Shown here: piece after piece, positions 1 through 8,425 of the stretch
How the letters are laid out: each line of letters starts with the position of its first letter
Numbering within the stretch: the stretch's first letter is position 1
NCBI RefSeq assembly: GCF_026340975.1
Contig: NZ_JAPEOS010000003.1
Coordinates: 1,550,001 to 1,614,000, forward strand
Length of the DNA stretch: 64,000 nucleotides
DNA from: Streptomyces sp. NBC_01214
Lineage (GTDB): Bacteria > Actinomycetota > Actinomycetes > Streptomycetales > Streptomycetaceae
Direction: 5' to 3'
The notes under the pieces: model-generated
Seen by the model: only the letters and a program-made list of their open reading frames with translations
What the model was told of the DNA's origin: nothing
Databases searched by the model: none
Position numbers and translations under genes: made by a program

Positions 1-375
1 CCACCACTGGCGGTTCCCGCCGCCCTGGGTCGGGTGTGCGGCTCGCCCATGGGCCACCGGACAGCCGTCCCCACCCTCCGACGTGGCATCTGTGACGATT
101 GCATCATGGTTCTCAGACATGGGAATCCTTCCGTACCAGGCGGATCACGGTGTTCAGGAACTGAATGCGACTGAATGCGATGGAACGGGCGGGGCGCAGG
201 GCCCCGTCTCATGGGCTCGGCTCCGTCGATCGCCTCGACGCCGAGGGGTCACCGTCCCGGACGGTTGCGCGCAAGGGGACGCCGGTGGCCGGTGCACGCG
301 TGTCGGCACCGGGCAGCTCCTCGGCGGTGATCCGTCACGTCTTTGTCACCTGCCGCTCTGGAGTCTTCCTGTCTC
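1..375. other. Leading intergenic stretch without a supported gene
   Basis: I see no convincing coding region here. Open frames that cross it lack the codon bias of the neighbouring genes and have no ribosome binding site. The only structure noted is a perfect 10-bp tandem duplication (ctgaatgcga twice, 161-180). The stretch could be the promoter-distal side of a gene beyond the left edge. Confidence 0.5.
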
Positions 376-404
376 TTGGCTATCTACGAAACCGATCCTA
401 CGAT
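376..404 (+). promoter_or_regulatory. Candidate promoter of the Fur-family gene
   Basis: A TTGGCT hexamer at 376-381 is followed after exactly 17 bp by TACGAT at 399-404, a good match to the housekeeping-type -35/-10 arrangement. Transcription would start near 411, leaving a leader of about 100 nt before the Fur-family start at 512. It was found by eye; no operator could be assigned with confidence. Confidence 0.45.
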
Positions 405-511
405 GGACGGAATCCAAGTCAAGAAGGACACCAGGTCCACATTCGACCGGATCCCGGATGTCCGCCGATCAACTTCGGGGCACCCCGTCGAACCTGAATA
501 GGTGGGCCGAT

Positions 512-922
512 ATGAGTGACCTGATGGAGCGTTTGCGCGGGCGTGGCTGGCGAATGACGTCCCAGCGGCGCGTGGTCGCGGAGGTCCTCGACGGCGACCA
601 CGTGCACCTCACGGCGGACGAGGTGCACGCACGTGCGGCCCAGCGGCTGCCGGAGATCTCCCGGGCGACGGTCTACAACGCCCTGGGCGAGCTGGTCGCC
701 CTCGGCGAGGTCGTGGAGGTCACCACCGACGGCCGGGCGAAGCGCTACGACCCCAACGCGCACCACCCGCACCAGCACCTGGTGTGTTCCGCCTGCGGCC
801 TCATCCGCGACGTCCACCCGACGGACGACCCCCTGGCCGGCCTCCCGGCGGACGAGCGCTTCGGCTTCACGGTGTCCGGGGTCGAGGTCACCTACCGCGG
901 CCTGTGCCCGGACTGCGCGTAG
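512..922 (+). CDS. Fur-family transcriptional regulator, CatR/PerR-like peroxide sensor
   Basis: This 136-residue protein has the Fur-family order: an N-terminal winged helix (LRGRGWRMTSQRRVVAEVL and ISRATVYNALGEL as recognition region, roughly residues 8-62), then the metal-binding dimerisation part with the His-rich HHPHQHLVC and the two CxxC pairs CSAC and CPDC. The paired CxxC motifs are the structural zinc site, and the His cluster is the usual regulatory metal site. The sequence resembles the CatR/PerR-type peroxide regulators of Streptomyces more than iron-responsive Fur or zinc-responsive Zur. No catalase gene lies beside it in this window, so its target is unknown. The start at 512 was chosen because it gives the family's usual length and has GGTGGG upstream; the open frame continues further upstream but without family similarity. 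Confidence 0.85.
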   Translation: MSDLMERLRGRGWRMTSQRRVVAEVLDGDHVHLTADEVHARAAQRLPEISRATVYNALGELVALGEVVEVTTDGRAKRYDPNAHHPHQHLVCSACGLIRDVHPTDDPLAGLPADERFGFTVSGVEVTYRGLCPDCA

Positions 923-950
923 CACGCAGGCGCCCCCGCGCCCCGGTCCC

Positions 951-1541
951 TCACTCGTCCTGCCCCGCGGTCGCTCCCGCGGCCTCTCCCTCGTCCTGCG
1001 GCCACTCCATCGGTCGGGCGCCGAGCCAGGCCGTCTCGAACTCGGCCTCGCTGATCTCCATGCCCACCAGCTCGGGGTCGAACAGATCCACGACGGGCGG
1101 ATTGAAGGGCCAATCGTCCGGGTCGCTCCGCACACCGGGACCGTCCGGGGCCAGCTCGACCTGGCGCAGCCTACGGCCGTCGGCCCCGATCTCCATCAGG
1201 TAGAGCGTCAGGTCCTCGTCGTCCCCGTAGTCCCAGCGCCGCCGCAGCCACACGATCTCCCGGTCGGCGAACGCGCCGAAGCCGTCGAGGCCGCGCTGGG
1301 CCTCGCGCTTGGCCCGCAGTTCGTCCAGCCCCTCCGGTGTGGTCGTCCCGTCGACCCGGGCCTCGTCCAAGTCCCAGCTCTCGGCCCGCCGGAGGGCGTC
1401 CGCGGTGTCGACGACCTCCACGTCCGCGAACGTCTCACGCACCTCGCGCACCGACCTCGCGTGGACCCACCACCACGATCCGCCCATGCCGTAGTCATGG
1501 AGTACGAGAAAACGCTGCGTGGGCACCTCATGATCGGTCAT
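951..1541 (-). CDS. Hypothetical protein, 196 aa
   Basis: I do not recognise the family. The 196-residue protein is acidic and soluble, without signal peptide or membrane segment. The N-terminal third contains an aromatic stretch (LVLHDYGMGGSWWWVHARSV) and a predicted alternation of strands and helices. The middle carries WLRRRWDYGDDEDLTLYLMEIG, and the C-terminus is Glu/Gly/Ala-rich. Codon usage matches the neighbours, supporting a real gene. It converges with the Fur-family gene across only 28 bp and is divergent from the large synthetase gene. The start at 1541 gives the conserved-looking TDHEVPTQRFLVLHD beginning, although no strong Shine-Dalgarno sequence is visible. Confidence 0.7.
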   Translation of the reverse strand: MTDHEVPTQRFLVLHDYGMGGSWWWVHARSVREVRETFADVEVVDTADALRRAESWDLDEARVDGTTTPEGLDELRAKREAQRGLDGFGAFADREIVWLRRRWDYGDDEDLTLYLMEIGADGRRLRQVELAPDGPGVRSDPDDWPFNPPVVDLFDPELVGMEISEAEFETAWLGARPMEWPQDEGEAAGATAGQDE

Positions 1542-1779
1542 GTCGGCCGACGGTATTCGATCCTCCGTCCGCCCTTCGCACGGCCCCCCCCCGGATCGTG
1601 CGAGCGCCCCCGCATTCCGCAGCCGCAAGTCTTTTCCCAGCCACGCACAAGGCTTCAACAAGAAAATCCTTGATACCGCACTAGACTGGTGGGTTGTTTG
1701 GCGCTGGGCCGGAACAACCTGGGCAGACCCGGGCTCCGCCGGCGACCCGGATGTTGCCGGGATCGAGACGCGAGGGCCG

Positions 1780-4700
1780 ATGGCAGTCACACCTGAGCAC
1801 GGTGAACTCACTCTGCTCGACGACGGGGAGACGCTGGAGGAGTCCGGCAAGTCCGCCCGCTTCACCGCCGGGCCCGCCGCCCCCACCCGCACCCTCGTCG
1901 ACGTCTTCGAGGCCACCGTACGGGCGCACCCCGACGAGCTCGCCCTCGACGACGGAACCACCCGATTGACCTACCGGGCGCTCGCCGTCGAGGTCGAGCG
2001 CCGGCGCCGGGCCCTCGCGGCCGCCGGCGTAGGGCTCGGCGACCGGGTCGGCGTCCGCGTACCGTCCGGGACCAACGAGCTGTACGTGGCCGTCCTCGCC
2101 GTCCTCGCCGCCGGAGCCGCCTACGTACCCGTCGACGCCGAGGACCCGGACGAGCGCGCCGACCTGGTCTTCGGCGAAGCCGGGGTCCGGGCGGTGCTCG
2201 GCGGCGGACAGCGCATCCATTCCGGCCGGCCCGCGGAGCCCGGTGCCCGCGCCGCCGCCTCCCGCCCCGGCCCCGAGCACGACGCGTGGATCATCTTCAC
2301 CTCGGGCTCCACCGGCAAGCCCAAGGGCGTGGCCGTCAGCCACCGCAGCGCCGCCGCCTTCGTCGACGCCGAGGCCGCGCTCTTCCTCGCCGAGGAGCCG
2401 ATCGGCCCCGGCGACCGCGTCATGGCCGGACTGTCCGTCGCCTTCGACGCCTCCTGCGAGGAGATGTGGCTGGCCTGGCGCTACGGCGCCTGCCTCGTGC
2501 CCGTACCCCGCTCCCAGGTGCGCAGCGGCGCCGACCTCGGCCCCTGGCTCGTGGACCAGGAGATCACCGTGGTCTCCACCGTGCCGACCCTGGCCGCGCT
2601 GTGGGAGCCCGAGGCACTCAACGAGGTCCGACTGCTGATCTTCGGCGGCGAGGCCTGCCCGCCCGAGCTCACCCAGCGCCTGGTCACCGAAGGCCGCGAG
2701 GTCTGGAACACCTACGGACCCACCGAGGCCACCGTCGTCGCCTGCGCCGCCCTCCTGACCGGCGAGGAGCCGATCCGGATCGGCCTCCCGCTGAACGGCT
2801 GGGAACTGGCCGTCGTGGACGAGTCCGGGGAACCGGTACCCATGGGCGGCAGCGGCCAGCTCGTGATCGGCGGGGTGGGCCTCGCCCGCTACCTCGACCC
2901 CGACAAGGACGCCGAGAAGTACGCCCCGCTCGAATCCCTCGGCTGGCAGCGCGCCTACCGCAGCGGCGACCTCGTACGCGCCGAACCGGAAGGCCTGGTC
3001 TTCCTCGGCCGCGCCGACGAGCAGATCAAGCTCGGCGGCCGCCGCATCGAGCTGGGCGAGGTGGACGCCGCGCTCCAGGCCCTGCCCGGCGTCGCGGGCG
3101 CCGCCGCCGCCGTCCGCACCGCGCGCAGCGGCAACCAGCTGCTCGTCGGCTACCTCGTCACCCAGGACGGCTGGGACCACGCGGCAGCGGTGACCCGGCT
3201 GCGCGCCGAGCTGCCCGCCGCCCTCGTCCCGCTGCTCGCACCCGTCGCCGAGCTGCCCACCCGCACCTCCGGCAAGGTCGACCGCGACGCGCTGCCCTGG
3301 CCGCTGCCCGACCTGGAGACCGCCGGCCCCACCGAGCAGCTCTACGGGACCGAGGCCTGGCTCGCCGAACAGTGGAGCGAGACCCTCGGGGTCACCGTCA
3401 CCAGCGCCTCCGACGACTTCTTCGCGATCGGCGGCGGCAGCCTCGCCGCCGCCCAGCTCACCACCCGGCTGCGCACCCGCTACCCGAGCGCCGCCGTCCT
3501 CGACATCTACCAGCAGCCCACCCTGCGCAAGCTCGCCCGCCACCTGGAGAAGTCCGCCCAGAACGACGGAGCGGCCCGCACCGTCACACCGGTCCCCTTG
3601 CGCTCCCAGGTGGCGCAGTCGCTCCTGCTGCTCCCGCTGTTCACCCTGGTCGGCCTGCGCTGGACGGTCGTCCTGCTGACCCTCGGCAACGTCCTGCACG
3701 GCTTCGGGACCTTCCCGTGGGCGCCGACCGCCTCGTGGTGGCTCGTCGCCGCCGGCGCGCTGCTGCTCTTCAGCCCGCCGGGCCGGCTCGCGATCGCGGC
3801 CGGCGGCGCCCGTCTCCTGCTGCGCGGCGTGCAGGCCGGACGCCACCCGCGCGGGGGCAGCGTGCACCTGCGGCTGTGGACGGCCGAGCGGCTGGCCGAA
3901 TGCGCCGGCGCCACCTCCCTCACCGGCTCCTGGCTGGAACGCTACGGCCGGGCCCTCGGCGCCAAGATCGGCCCCGAGGTGGACCTGCACTCCCTGCCCC
4001 CGGTCACGGGCATGCTCAAACTCGGCCGCGGCAGCGCCGTGGAGTCCGAGGTGGACCTCTGCGGCCACTGGCTGGACGGGGACCACCTGGAGATCGGCGC
4101 GATCAAGGTCGGCGCGGGCGCCGTGGTCGGCACCCGCAGCATCCTCTTCCCCGGCGCGCGGGTCGGGAAGCGCGCCGAGGTGGCCCCCGGCTCCGCCGTC
4201 GTCGGACAGATCCCGACCGGCCAGCGCTGGGCCGGAGCACCCGCCGGAAAGCTCGGCAAGGCCAAGCACAACTGGCCGGGGGAACGCCCGCCGCGCGGAC
4301 TCCCCTGGCGGGCCGCCTACGGGGCGGCCGGCTTCGGACTCACCGCCCTGCCCGTGCTCGCCGCCCTGCCCGCCCTCCTCGTGGCCGGCCGCTTCGTGCC
4401 CACCGACGCCGGACTCGCCGAAGCCCTGCGCGGAGCGCTGCTCGCCGTGGTGCCCGCGGCGCTCGCCTACGGGTTCGCGTACGCGGCCCTGCTGCTGGTC
4501 TCCGTACGCCTGCTCAGCCTCGGCCTGCGGACCGGAACCCACCCGACGCACAGCAGGATCGGCTGGCAGGCCTGGACGGTCACCCAGCTGATGGACCTGT
4601 CCCGCGAGACGCTCTTCCCGCTGTACGCAGGGCTGATCACACCGGTCTGGCTGCGGCTGCTCGGCATGAAGATCGGCCGGGGCGCCGAGGTGTCCACCGT

Positions 4701-5691
4701 GCTCGCCCTCCCCAGCCTCACCACCGTCGGCGAAGGCGCCTTCCTCGCCGACGACACCCTCACCGCCCCCTACGAGCTCGGCGGCGGCTGGATGCGCATC
4801 GGACACTCCGAGATCGGCCGCCGCGCCTTCCTCGGGAACTCCGGCATGACCGCCCCGGGCCGCAGCGTGCCGGACGACGGGCTGGTCGGCGTCCTGTCCG
4901 CGACCCCGAAGAAGGCCAAGAAGGGCAGCTCCTACCTGGGGCTCCCGCCGGTCCGGCTGCCCCGGTCCACCGCCGACGCCGACCAGAGCCGGACGTACGA
5001 GCCGCCCGCGCGGCTGCTGTGGGCGCGCGGCCTGGTGGAGCTGTGCCGACTCGTCCCCGTGTTCTGCTCGGCCGCCCTGGCCGTGCTGACCGCGGCGGCG
5101 CTGTGCGCGCTGATCACGTGGAGCGGTCCGGGGATCTGGGGAGCCGCGCTGCTCTCCGGAGCGGTCCTGCTCACCGCCGGAGGGACCGCCTGCGCGGTCG
5201 CGGTGACCGCCAAATGGCTGTTGGTGGGCCGGCACCGGACCGGGGAGCACCCGCTGTGGAGCGGCTTCGTGTGGCGCAACGAGCTGGCCGACACCTTCGT
5301 GGAGGTCCTGGCCGTACCGTGGCTGGCCGGATCGGTGCCCGGCACGCCGGTGCTGGCCCTGTGGCTGCGCGCGCTCGGCGGCCGGATCGGCCGGGGCGTG
5401 TGGTGCGAGAGCTACTGGCTGCCCGAGACGGACCTGGTCGTGCTGGGCGACGGGGTCAGCGTGAACCGCGGCTGTGTGTTGCAGACGCACCTCTTCCACG
5501 ACCGGATCTTGAGGACGGATACTGTGGTGCTCCGTGAGGGCGCCACCCTGGGCCCGGGCGGAATCGTCCTGCCCGGGAGCACGGTGGGGGCCCGCAGCAC
5601 ACTGGGCCCCGCATCCCTCGTGATGGCCGGGGAATCGGTCCCCGCCGACACCCGCTGGCTGGGCAACCCGATCGAGGCATGGCGGTCCTGA
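1780..5691 (+). CDS. Pls-like membrane NRPS (poly-amino-acid synthetase)
   Basis: This 1303-residue protein has the unusual layout of epsilon-poly-lysine synthetase (Pls/PosA family), which polymerises one amino acid through side-chain peptide bonds without condensation or thioesterase domains. An adenylation domain fills about residues 30-500: core A3 FTSGSTGKPKG starts at 173, A4 is FDASCEEMW, and A10 is RTSGKVDRDALP. A carrier domain follows with GGGSL and phosphopantetheine Ser554. Beyond it I see about six hydrophobic segments (near 610-630, 645-670, 845-870, 880-910, 1085-1115, 1120-1150) separating three tandem hexapeptide-repeat/left-handed-helix-like modules, as in Pls. My hand alignment to GrsA gives a specificity code of about D-A-E-S-I-G-T-V-V-K. 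Glu at position 239 suggests a basic amino acid, but the monomer cannot be named. The start ATG at 1780 fits the family; the frame is open further upstream. An M1 peptidase gene follows, supporting a dedicated locus. Confidence 0.88.
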   Translation: MAVTPEHGELTLLDDGETLEESGKSARFTAGPAAPTRTLVDVFEATVRAHPDELALDDGTTRLTYRALAVEVERRRRALAAAGVGLGDRVGVRVPSGTNELYVAVLAVLAAGAAYVPVDAEDPDERADLVFGEAGVRAVLGGGQRIHSGRPAEPGARAAASRPGPEHDAWIIFTSGSTGKPKGVAVSHRSAAAFVDAEAALFLAEEPIGPGDRVMAGLSVAFDASCEEMWLAWRYGACLVPVPRSQVRSGADLGPWLVDQEITVVSTVPTLAALWEPEALNEVRLLIFGGEACPPELTQRLVTEGREVWNTYGPTEATVVACAALLTGEEPIRIGLPLNGWELAVVDESGEPVPMGGSGQLVIGGVGLARYLDPDKDAEKYAPLESLGWQRAYRSGDLVRAEPEGLVFLGRADEQIKLGGRRIELGEVDAALQALPGVAGAAAAVRTARSGNQLLVGYLVTQDGWDHAAAVTRLRAELPAALVPLLAPVAELPTRTSGKVDRDALPWPLPDLETAGPTEQLYGTEAWLAEQWSETLGVTVTSASDDFFAIGGGSLAAAQLTTRLRTRYPSAAVLDIYQQPTLRKLARHLEKSAQNDGAARTVTPVPLRSQVAQSLLLLPLFTLVGLRWTVVLLTLGNVLHGFGTFPWAPTASWWLVAAGALLLFSPPGRLAIAAGGARLLLRGVQAGRHPRGGSVHLRLWTAERLAECAGATSLTGSWLERYGRALGAKIGPEVDLHSLPPVTGMLKLGRGSAVESEVDLCGHWLDGDHLEIGAIKVGAGAVVGTRSILFPGARVGKRAEVAPGSAVVGQIPTGQRWAGAPAGKLGKAKHNWPGERPPRGLPWRAAYGAAGFGLTALPVLAALPALLVAGRFVPTDAGLAEALRGALLAVVPAALAYGFAYAALLLVSVRLLSLGLRTGTHPTHSRIGWQAWTVTQLMDLSRETLFPLYAGLITPVWLRLLGMKIGRGAEVSTVLALPSLTTVGEGAFLADDTLTAPYELGGGWMRIGHSEIGRRAFLGNSGMTAPGRSVPDDGLVGVLSATPKKAKKGSSYLGLPPVRLPRSTADADQSRTYEPPARLLWARGLVELCRLVPVFCSAALAVLTAAALCALITWSGPGIWGAALLSGAVLLTAGGTACAVAVTAKWLLVGRHRTGEHPLWSGFVWRNELADTFVEVLAVPWLAGSVPGTPVLALWLRALGGRIGRGVWCESYWLPETDLVVLGDGVSVNRGCVLQTHLFHDRILRTDTVVLREGATLGPGGIVLPGSTVGARSTLGPASLVMAGESVPADTRWLGNPIEAWRS

Positions 5692-5797
5692 CCGGGCCTT
5701 CCGTGCCGCGGCAGGCAGCAGGGCGGCACCGGCACACCACCGGTACGCCGGCACACCAGCACGTCGTACGAGCACAGCGCAGGGAGCGGAAGCGGCA

Positions 5798-7204
5798 GTG
5801 AGCGGCCAGAGAACAGAGCCATCGGACCCGTACTTCCCGGCCAACGGCGACTCCCGTTACCGAGTGCACCGGTACGAACTCGCTCTGGAATACCGTCCCG
5901 GGCCCAACCGGCTCGCCGGCACGGCCCGGCTCAGCGCGATCGCCGGGCGGGCGCCGCTCACCGAGTTCCACCTGAACCTGGCCGAATTCAGAATAGGCCG
6001 GGTCCTGGTGAACGGCCGGGCGCCGCACTACTCCCACCGCGGCGGCAAACTGCGCATCCGCCCGGCCAAGCCGCTGCCCGCCGGCTCAGCCTTCACCGTG
6101 GAGGTGCACTGGGCGGGCAACCCCAAGCCGGTGCGCAGCCCCTGGGGCGGCATCGGCTGGGAGGAACTGACCGACGGCGCGCTGGTGGCCAGCCAGCCCG
6201 TCGGCGCGCCCTCCTGGTACCCGTGCAACGACCGGCCCGCCGACAAGGCCTCGTACCACATCTCGGTCAACACGCCGTCCCCCTACACGGTCGTGGCCGG
6301 CGGCCGGCTCCTCACGCGCACGACGAAGGCCAGCACGACCACCTGGGTCTACGAGCAGTCGGCGCCGACCTCCAGTTACCTGGTCGGCCTGTCCATCGGC
6401 ATGTACCAGACGGTGCTCCTCGGCGACCCCGGACTCGGCGGCGTACCGCAGAGCGCCCACGTGCCGCCGCACCTGCTGGCGCAGTTCTCCCGCGACTTCG
6501 CCCGGCAGCCCGCCATGATGCGCCTGTTCGAGGAACTCTTCGGGCCCTACCCCTTCGGCGAGTACGTGGTGGTCGTCGCCGACGAGGAACTGGACGTCCC
6601 TGTCGAGGCACAGGGCCTGTCCAGCTTCGGCGTCAACCACGTGGACGGCGTCCGCGGCTCGGAACGCCTCATCGCCCACGAACTCGCGCACCAGTGGTTC
6701 GGCAACAGTGTGACCATCGCCGACTGGCGGCACATCTGGCTGAACGAGGGATTCGCGAAGTACGCCGAATGGCTCTGGTCGGAGCGCTCCGGCGGCCGCA
6801 CCGCGCACGAGCTGGCGACCGCCGCACACCGGCTGTTGGCCTCGCAGCCACGGGACCTGCGGCTGGCCGACCCCGGCCGCAAGTTGATGTTCGACGACCG
6901 CCTGTACCAGCGCGGTGGCCTCACCCTGCACGCGATCCGCTGCGCGCTGGGCGACGGCGCGTTCTTCCGCATGCTGCGGGACTGGGCCACCGTGCACCGC
7001 CACGGGGTGGTGTCCACCGTGGCCCTCACCCACCACGTGGCCCGTTACACGGCCGATCCGCTGGACGACCTCTTCACCGCCTGGATCCACGAACCGGCCC
7101 TCCCGCCCCTGCCGGCGCCGCCCCGGCCCCCGATACCGGCCAGGCCCGGATACCCGCCGACGAACGGCGGCTCCAAGGGCGGCCGGGGCAAGGCCTCGGC
7201 CTAG
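5798..7204 (+). CDS. M1-family zinc metallopeptidase
   Basis: This is a 468-residue gluzincin aminopeptidase-like protein. The zinc motif HELAHQWFG is plain (His294, Glu295, His298), and the third ligand Glu317 lies in WLNEGFAKY, with the standard 18-residue gap. The substrate-side GxMEN motif is replaced by VEAQG, a variant common in actinobacterial members. At under 500 residues it holds only the beta-saddle and catalytic domains and lacks the helical C-terminal domain of long PepN. The tail is Pro/Gly/Lys-rich. No signal peptide is evident. The GTG start at 5798 has AGGGAGCGG just upstream. It lies 106 bp behind the Pls-like synthetase on the same strand. Membrane-associated zinc peptidases that trim the polymer are known beside poly-lysine synthetases, so self-protection or polymer processing is the likeliest role (inference). 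Confidence 0.85.
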   Translation: MSGQRTEPSDPYFPANGDSRYRVHRYELALEYRPGPNRLAGTARLSAIAGRAPLTEFHLNLAEFRIGRVLVNGRAPHYSHRGGKLRIRPAKPLPAGSAFTVEVHWAGNPKPVRSPWGGIGWEELTDGALVASQPVGAPSWYPCNDRPADKASYHISVNTPSPYTVVAGGRLLTRTTKASTTTWVYEQSAPTSSYLVGLSIGMYQTVLLGDPGLGGVPQSAHVPPHLLAQFSRDFARQPAMMRLFEELFGPYPFGEYVVVVADEELDVPVEAQGLSSFGVNHVDGVRGSERLIAHELAHQWFGNSVTIADWRHIWLNEGFAKYAEWLWSERSGGRTAHELATAAHRLLASQPRDLRLADPGRKLMFDDRLYQRGGLTLHAIRCALGDGAFFRMLRDWATVHRHGVVSTVALTHHVARYTADPLDDLFTAWIHEPALPPLPAPPRPPIPARPGYPPTNGGSKGGRGKASA

Positions 7205-7244
7205 CCTCCTGCAACGCCCTTGACGAAGCGCCCCGTCCGCCTGC

Positions 7245-7483
7245 GTCACGGCGCTCCGGATGCCGAGGGTGATGAGGACGTTGGCGACCAGGGCCGACAG
7301 GCCGGCCATGGCGAGGGCGGCGTGGACGTACAGGCCGGTGACCGTGCCGAGGACGACGGGCAGAGCCTGACGGCGGCCGCTGTCGGTGACGTGTTGGACC
7401 AGCAGGGCCAGGCCGGCTCCGGGAGCGGCGATCAGGGGAAGGGCCGCCAGCAGGAACCCGGCGACGGCGTGGGGATGGACCAC
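7245..7483 (-). pseudogene. Truncated LysE-family exporter
   Basis: The first 66 codons from a GTG at 7483, with an excellent GGAGG five bases upstream, encode the N-terminus of a LysE/RhtB translocator: AGFLLAALPLIAAPGAGLAL, then a hydrophilic turn (VQHVTDSGRRQAL) and a second hydrophobic segment ending AMAGLSALV. LysE proteins are about 200 residues with six helices. Here similarity stops near position 7286, and the frame continues into the antisense of the M1 peptidase gene as non-protein-like Arg/Gly-rich sequence. The remaining four helices are absent in all frames, so this looks like a deletion remnant. The promoter-proximal part and ribosome binding site are still intact. Confidence 0.65.
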
Positions 7484-7511
7484 GATGCCTCCGGATCGCC
7501 CGAGCGGGGGA

Positions 7512-8252
7512 TCAGAGCACCACGCGGTAATGGGTGGTCAGCCGCCGGTCGTCGGACAGGACGTGGAACGCGAGGCCGGGCGGCTGGTCGCGGTCTGCGG
7601 CCTTGTCGCCCTCCCAGGGCATGCGCAAGGTCCAGGTGATGGCCGGTCCGACGATCAGCGGACGCGCGGCGAAGGTCGAGGCGGCCGCGGTGTGGGCGTG
7701 TCCCGTGAGGACGGCGGCGACCTGCGGGTGCGCGTCGAGCAGGTCGGCCAGTTGGCCCGGCTCTTCGAGCATGCCGGAGTCGGGCAGGGGGTGGTGGAGT
7801 TCGACCGGCGGCTGGTGGAAGGCGATCAGCGCCGCGGCGTCCTGCGGCAGCGCGGTGAGGGTCGTGTCGATCCAGTCGAGCGTGTGGGCGTCGAGACGTC
7901 CCTCGTCGCGGCCCGGGATGGTGGAGTCGCACATCAAGATGGTGGTGCCGGCGATGTGGTGGGCCTGATTGATGGGTCCGGGGTCGGGTGCCCCTCCCAG
8001 CAGGGCCTTGCGGTAGGCCGGTCGCGCGTCGTGGTTTCCGGGGCAGGTGAGCACGGGGAACGGGGCGGTCAGGATCTGAGCTGCTTCCTCGTACTCGGCC
8101 TCCTCGCCGTGATCGGCGATGTCCCCGGTGACCAGGAGCGCGTCCACCGGGCGGGGCAGGGCTCGTAAGTAGTCCATCACGCGGGTGGCACGTCGGGTCG
8201 CCCGCTCGCTGCCGTCCAGGTGCAGGTCGCTGATCTGTGCAAGCAGCGTCAT
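7512..8252 (-). CDS. Calcineurin-like metallophosphoesterase (CpdA-like) with a TTA codon
   Basis: This 246-residue protein carries the full set of class III phosphodiesterase motifs in order: DLHLDG near the N-terminus, GDIADHG, GNHD, a later HQPP and finally GHAH. These are the ligands of a dinuclear metal centre. The family includes 3',5'-cyclic-AMP phosphodiesterase CpdA, which is a reasonable but unproven assignment; other phosphodiester substrates are possible. No signal peptide is seen, so it should be cytoplasmic. The ATG at 8252 is preferred because GGGAGG lies 8 bases upstream; an earlier in-frame ATG overlaps that binding site. Codon 29 is TTA (8166-8168), read in Streptomyces only by the bldA tRNA, so production may be tied to developmental stage. 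It is divergent from the CGNR regulator across a perfect inverted repeat. Confidence 0.85.
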   Translation of the reverse strand: MTLLAQISDLHLDGSERATRRATRVMDYLRALPRPVDALLVTGDIADHGEEAEYEEAAQILTAPFPVLTCPGNHDARPAYRKALLGGAPDPGPINQAHHIAGTTILMCDSTIPGRDEGRLDAHTLDWIDTTLTALPQDAAALIAFHQPPVELHHPLPDSGMLEEPGQLADLLDAHPQVAAVLTGHAHTAAASTFAARPLIVGPAITWTLRMPWEGDKAADRDQPPGLAFHVLSDDRRLTTHYRVVL

Positions 8253-8321
8253 TCCGCAGTCGCCTCCCATGGCGGGCTCAGCCGCCGTCCCGTACCGGAG
8301 CAGGTGTCTCCACCCGCTCCC

Positions 8322-8357
8322 GTCCCTAACGGAAGTTTTTCGTTTTCCGTTAGGGAC
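8322..8357. promoter_or_regulatory. Perfect 13-bp inverted repeat, candidate operator
   Basis: The arms GTCCCTAACGGAA (8322-8334) and TTCCGTTAGGGAC (8345-8357) are perfect reverse complements separated by 10 bp of T-rich DNA. The repeat sits between the divergent phosphoesterase and CGNR-regulator genes, about 70 bp from each start. It is not followed by a T run and lies upstream of both genes, so an operator is more likely than a terminator. The CGNR protein next door is the obvious candidate binder (inference). Confidence 0.6.
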
Positions 8358-8425
8358 TTTAGGGTGTGTGCAGGGATGTGATCAAGTGGCTGACGACCGG
8401 GCACCGAGACGGAAGGGGATGCCTC

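Noticed and set aside
161..180. 10-bp tandem duplication as an attachment site or regulator site
   Set aside because: Only two copies, not palindromic, and no integrase or recombination gene is nearby.
1681..5844. Minus-strand open frame of 1387 codons opposite the Pls-like gene
   Set aside because: It is Gly/Ala/Gln/Arg-rich low-complexity sequence with no domain signature, produced by the third-position GC bias of the real gene on the plus strand.
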